Of a stretch of DNA of 64,000 bases, positions 62,661-64,000 are shown piece by piece (within the stretch, counting starts at the first letter, position 1; every line of letters begins with the position of its first letter). The stretch is from Coffea arabica (lineage: Eukaryota; Streptophyta; Magnoliopsida; Gentianales; Rubiaceae). A program made the position numbers and the translations under genes. Location of the stretch: NCBI RefSeq assembly GCF_036785885.1, contig NC_092312.1, positions 20,912,001 to 20,976,000 on the forward strand. The letters run 5' to 3'. Below the pieces are notes generated by a model that had not been told where the DNA came from, ran no database searches, and was given only the letters and a program-made list of their open reading frames with translations.

Positions 62661-64000
62661 TGACAAGAATACACTTTAGCTTTAATCAAAGGATAGTCTT
62701 TATTTTGAGCAAGAGATGATGGAATTTCACTTTCAAAGTTCCAGTCATGGAGAATGATTAAGTTGGTCTCATACAAGTATTTTTCTGCTTTTCAAAGACC
62801 AACAACAGCAGGCTTTGATATTTCATTTTTTGAAAATAAAACTGAAAACAAAAGTGCAAAAGTGGGCATCGTAATCAATGCGTCATGCCACTACTACAAA
62901 GCTATTTTGTGTCATTTTGACACAAATGTACGACACAGAAGAGATGCGCAGGTGAGAGAGAGCAAGGTTGTTGGAATTTATGGGCAAATATGCATCCCCA
63001 ACCTGTAGCTTCAATTCTACTTCTGCATGCTTGCTTAGTACTTGTGTATCAGCAAAATTATACCATCTTGGCGTCATTTTGGTGTTTGCAGTTTGTTGCG
63101 GCTTTCCAATTTGCGTGTTTACTGAGTACGAAATGCTCTCATCAAATTTGTCATAATAACCAATTCAAGAATCGTCGAATTGATCTTGTACCTTGTTAAT
63201 AGTATATGCTGTTCCGGGAATAAATAGCATAAGGAATCTGGACGTACAAAGCCCCCTAATTATGCTGTTCCTGCATGCCATTGAAATTTGCCTCCCTTCA
63301 AATACTTCTTGTACCTGCAAAAAAATCATACCAAATGCTGGCCTTTCAAGACTGGCTGTACAGCTAGGGATACCAGGATACTTAATAGCTTTAAGTTTCT
63401 AATAAAGAGAATCAGTAAGGGTTTCGTCATGCAAAGATAGTTATTTCATATTTCATCAGGTGCACGATGATTTTGTATATATGTTCAAAAGTTCAGTCCT
63501 TCATCATCAACCACAATTAAAAGAAAGAAAGAAAGAAAAAATAATAATAACGGTAGTAGTATTGCGCACAACTAAGGGATGGCATTGGAGGATGAATCCC
63601 TAATGATCCTCCCCCTGTCTTTGTATCAAATTGTTCGCATGGCACATGTACGGCACTGGATAGGAGCACTCAAGATAAGACTAGATTTGAGGACACAGTT
63701 TTGTGTACTTTGATGTCCGTGTATCTGATCATGTACTATTACACTTACACATGCTTAATTTTCTATTACCGAATGTAATATTTTCTACTGCCTCGAGTAC
63801 AATCAGGAGACAAATGCCTGCAACATTAACAGTAGATGTAAGACGTAAAAGATGATGATAATTAATATATCATTACCATGTTTTTTTGAGGGAATGATCT
63901 GTAAATAATTACTGTGCAGAGAGTACTGTGGTCATGGGGTTGCATGGAAGAAGCAACCAGGAAAGCTTTTCTTCTTCTGCAGCCGCTGCTTTATTCCATT
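62661..64000. other. Spacer at right edge
   Basis: No gene, RNA or transposon end was recognised. Short ORFs on both strands overlap each other and show no family resemblance. An AAAG/AAGAAAG microsatellite lies near 63,520. Confidence 0.45.

Overview
The window is nuclear DNA of a flowering plant. AT-rich spacers, GT-AG introns, a type I MADS-box gene, a DMP (DUF679) gene, a DUF674 gene, an ECT-type YTH gene and a BAM-class receptor kinase together point to a eudicot. Repeats of the kind seen near 57.3 kb suggest an asterid, possibly the coffee family, but that is only an inference. I saw no tRNA, rRNA, CRISPR or organellar segment.

Layout. 1-3.3 kb: gene-free, with two neighbouring arrays of short palindromes. 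3.3-5.9 kb: a three-exon DUF674 gene (+). 7.4-8.2 kb: an intronless DMP gene (+). 9,839-23,095: a complete-looking Helitron on the minus strand, inserted between A and T, with a TC 5' end, a 3' hairpin and a CTAG end. It carries a multi-exon Rep/helicase gene and an eight-exon RPA70-like gene, each broken by one in-frame stop. It also carries two related intronless ORFs of about 124 codons on the opposite strand, which I do not recognise. 25.4-32.7 kb and 35.4-41.3 kb: two tandem bromodomain genes (+). Their first three coding exons are paralogous, but their C-terminal halves are unrelated. The first gene ends in a Cys/His-rich array of phase-1 exons followed by a plant Ptta/En/Spm (Transposase_24-like) domain. 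The second has the C-terminus usual for its family and a Tourist-like element in an intron.

42.1-45.9 kb: a ten-exon TruA-type tRNA pseudouridine synthase (-). 47.2-48.4 kb: a single-exon type I MADS-box gene (+). 49.8-55.4 kb: an eight-exon ECT/YTH m6A-reader gene (-). 57.8-62.2 kb: a two-exon BAM3-like LRR receptor kinase (-). 62.7-64 kb: nothing recognised.

The host genes look functionally independent of each other: RNA modification and reading, chromatin, membrane remodelling and peptide signalling. The coordinated sets are the Helitron's replication genes and the tandem bromodomain pair. The strongest candidates for something undescribed are the bromodomain-transposase chimera with its symmetric-exon array, and the paired opposite-strand ORFs in the Helitron. 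Exon boundaries were placed by hand from GT/AG sites, reading phase and family conservation, with no transcript evidence.
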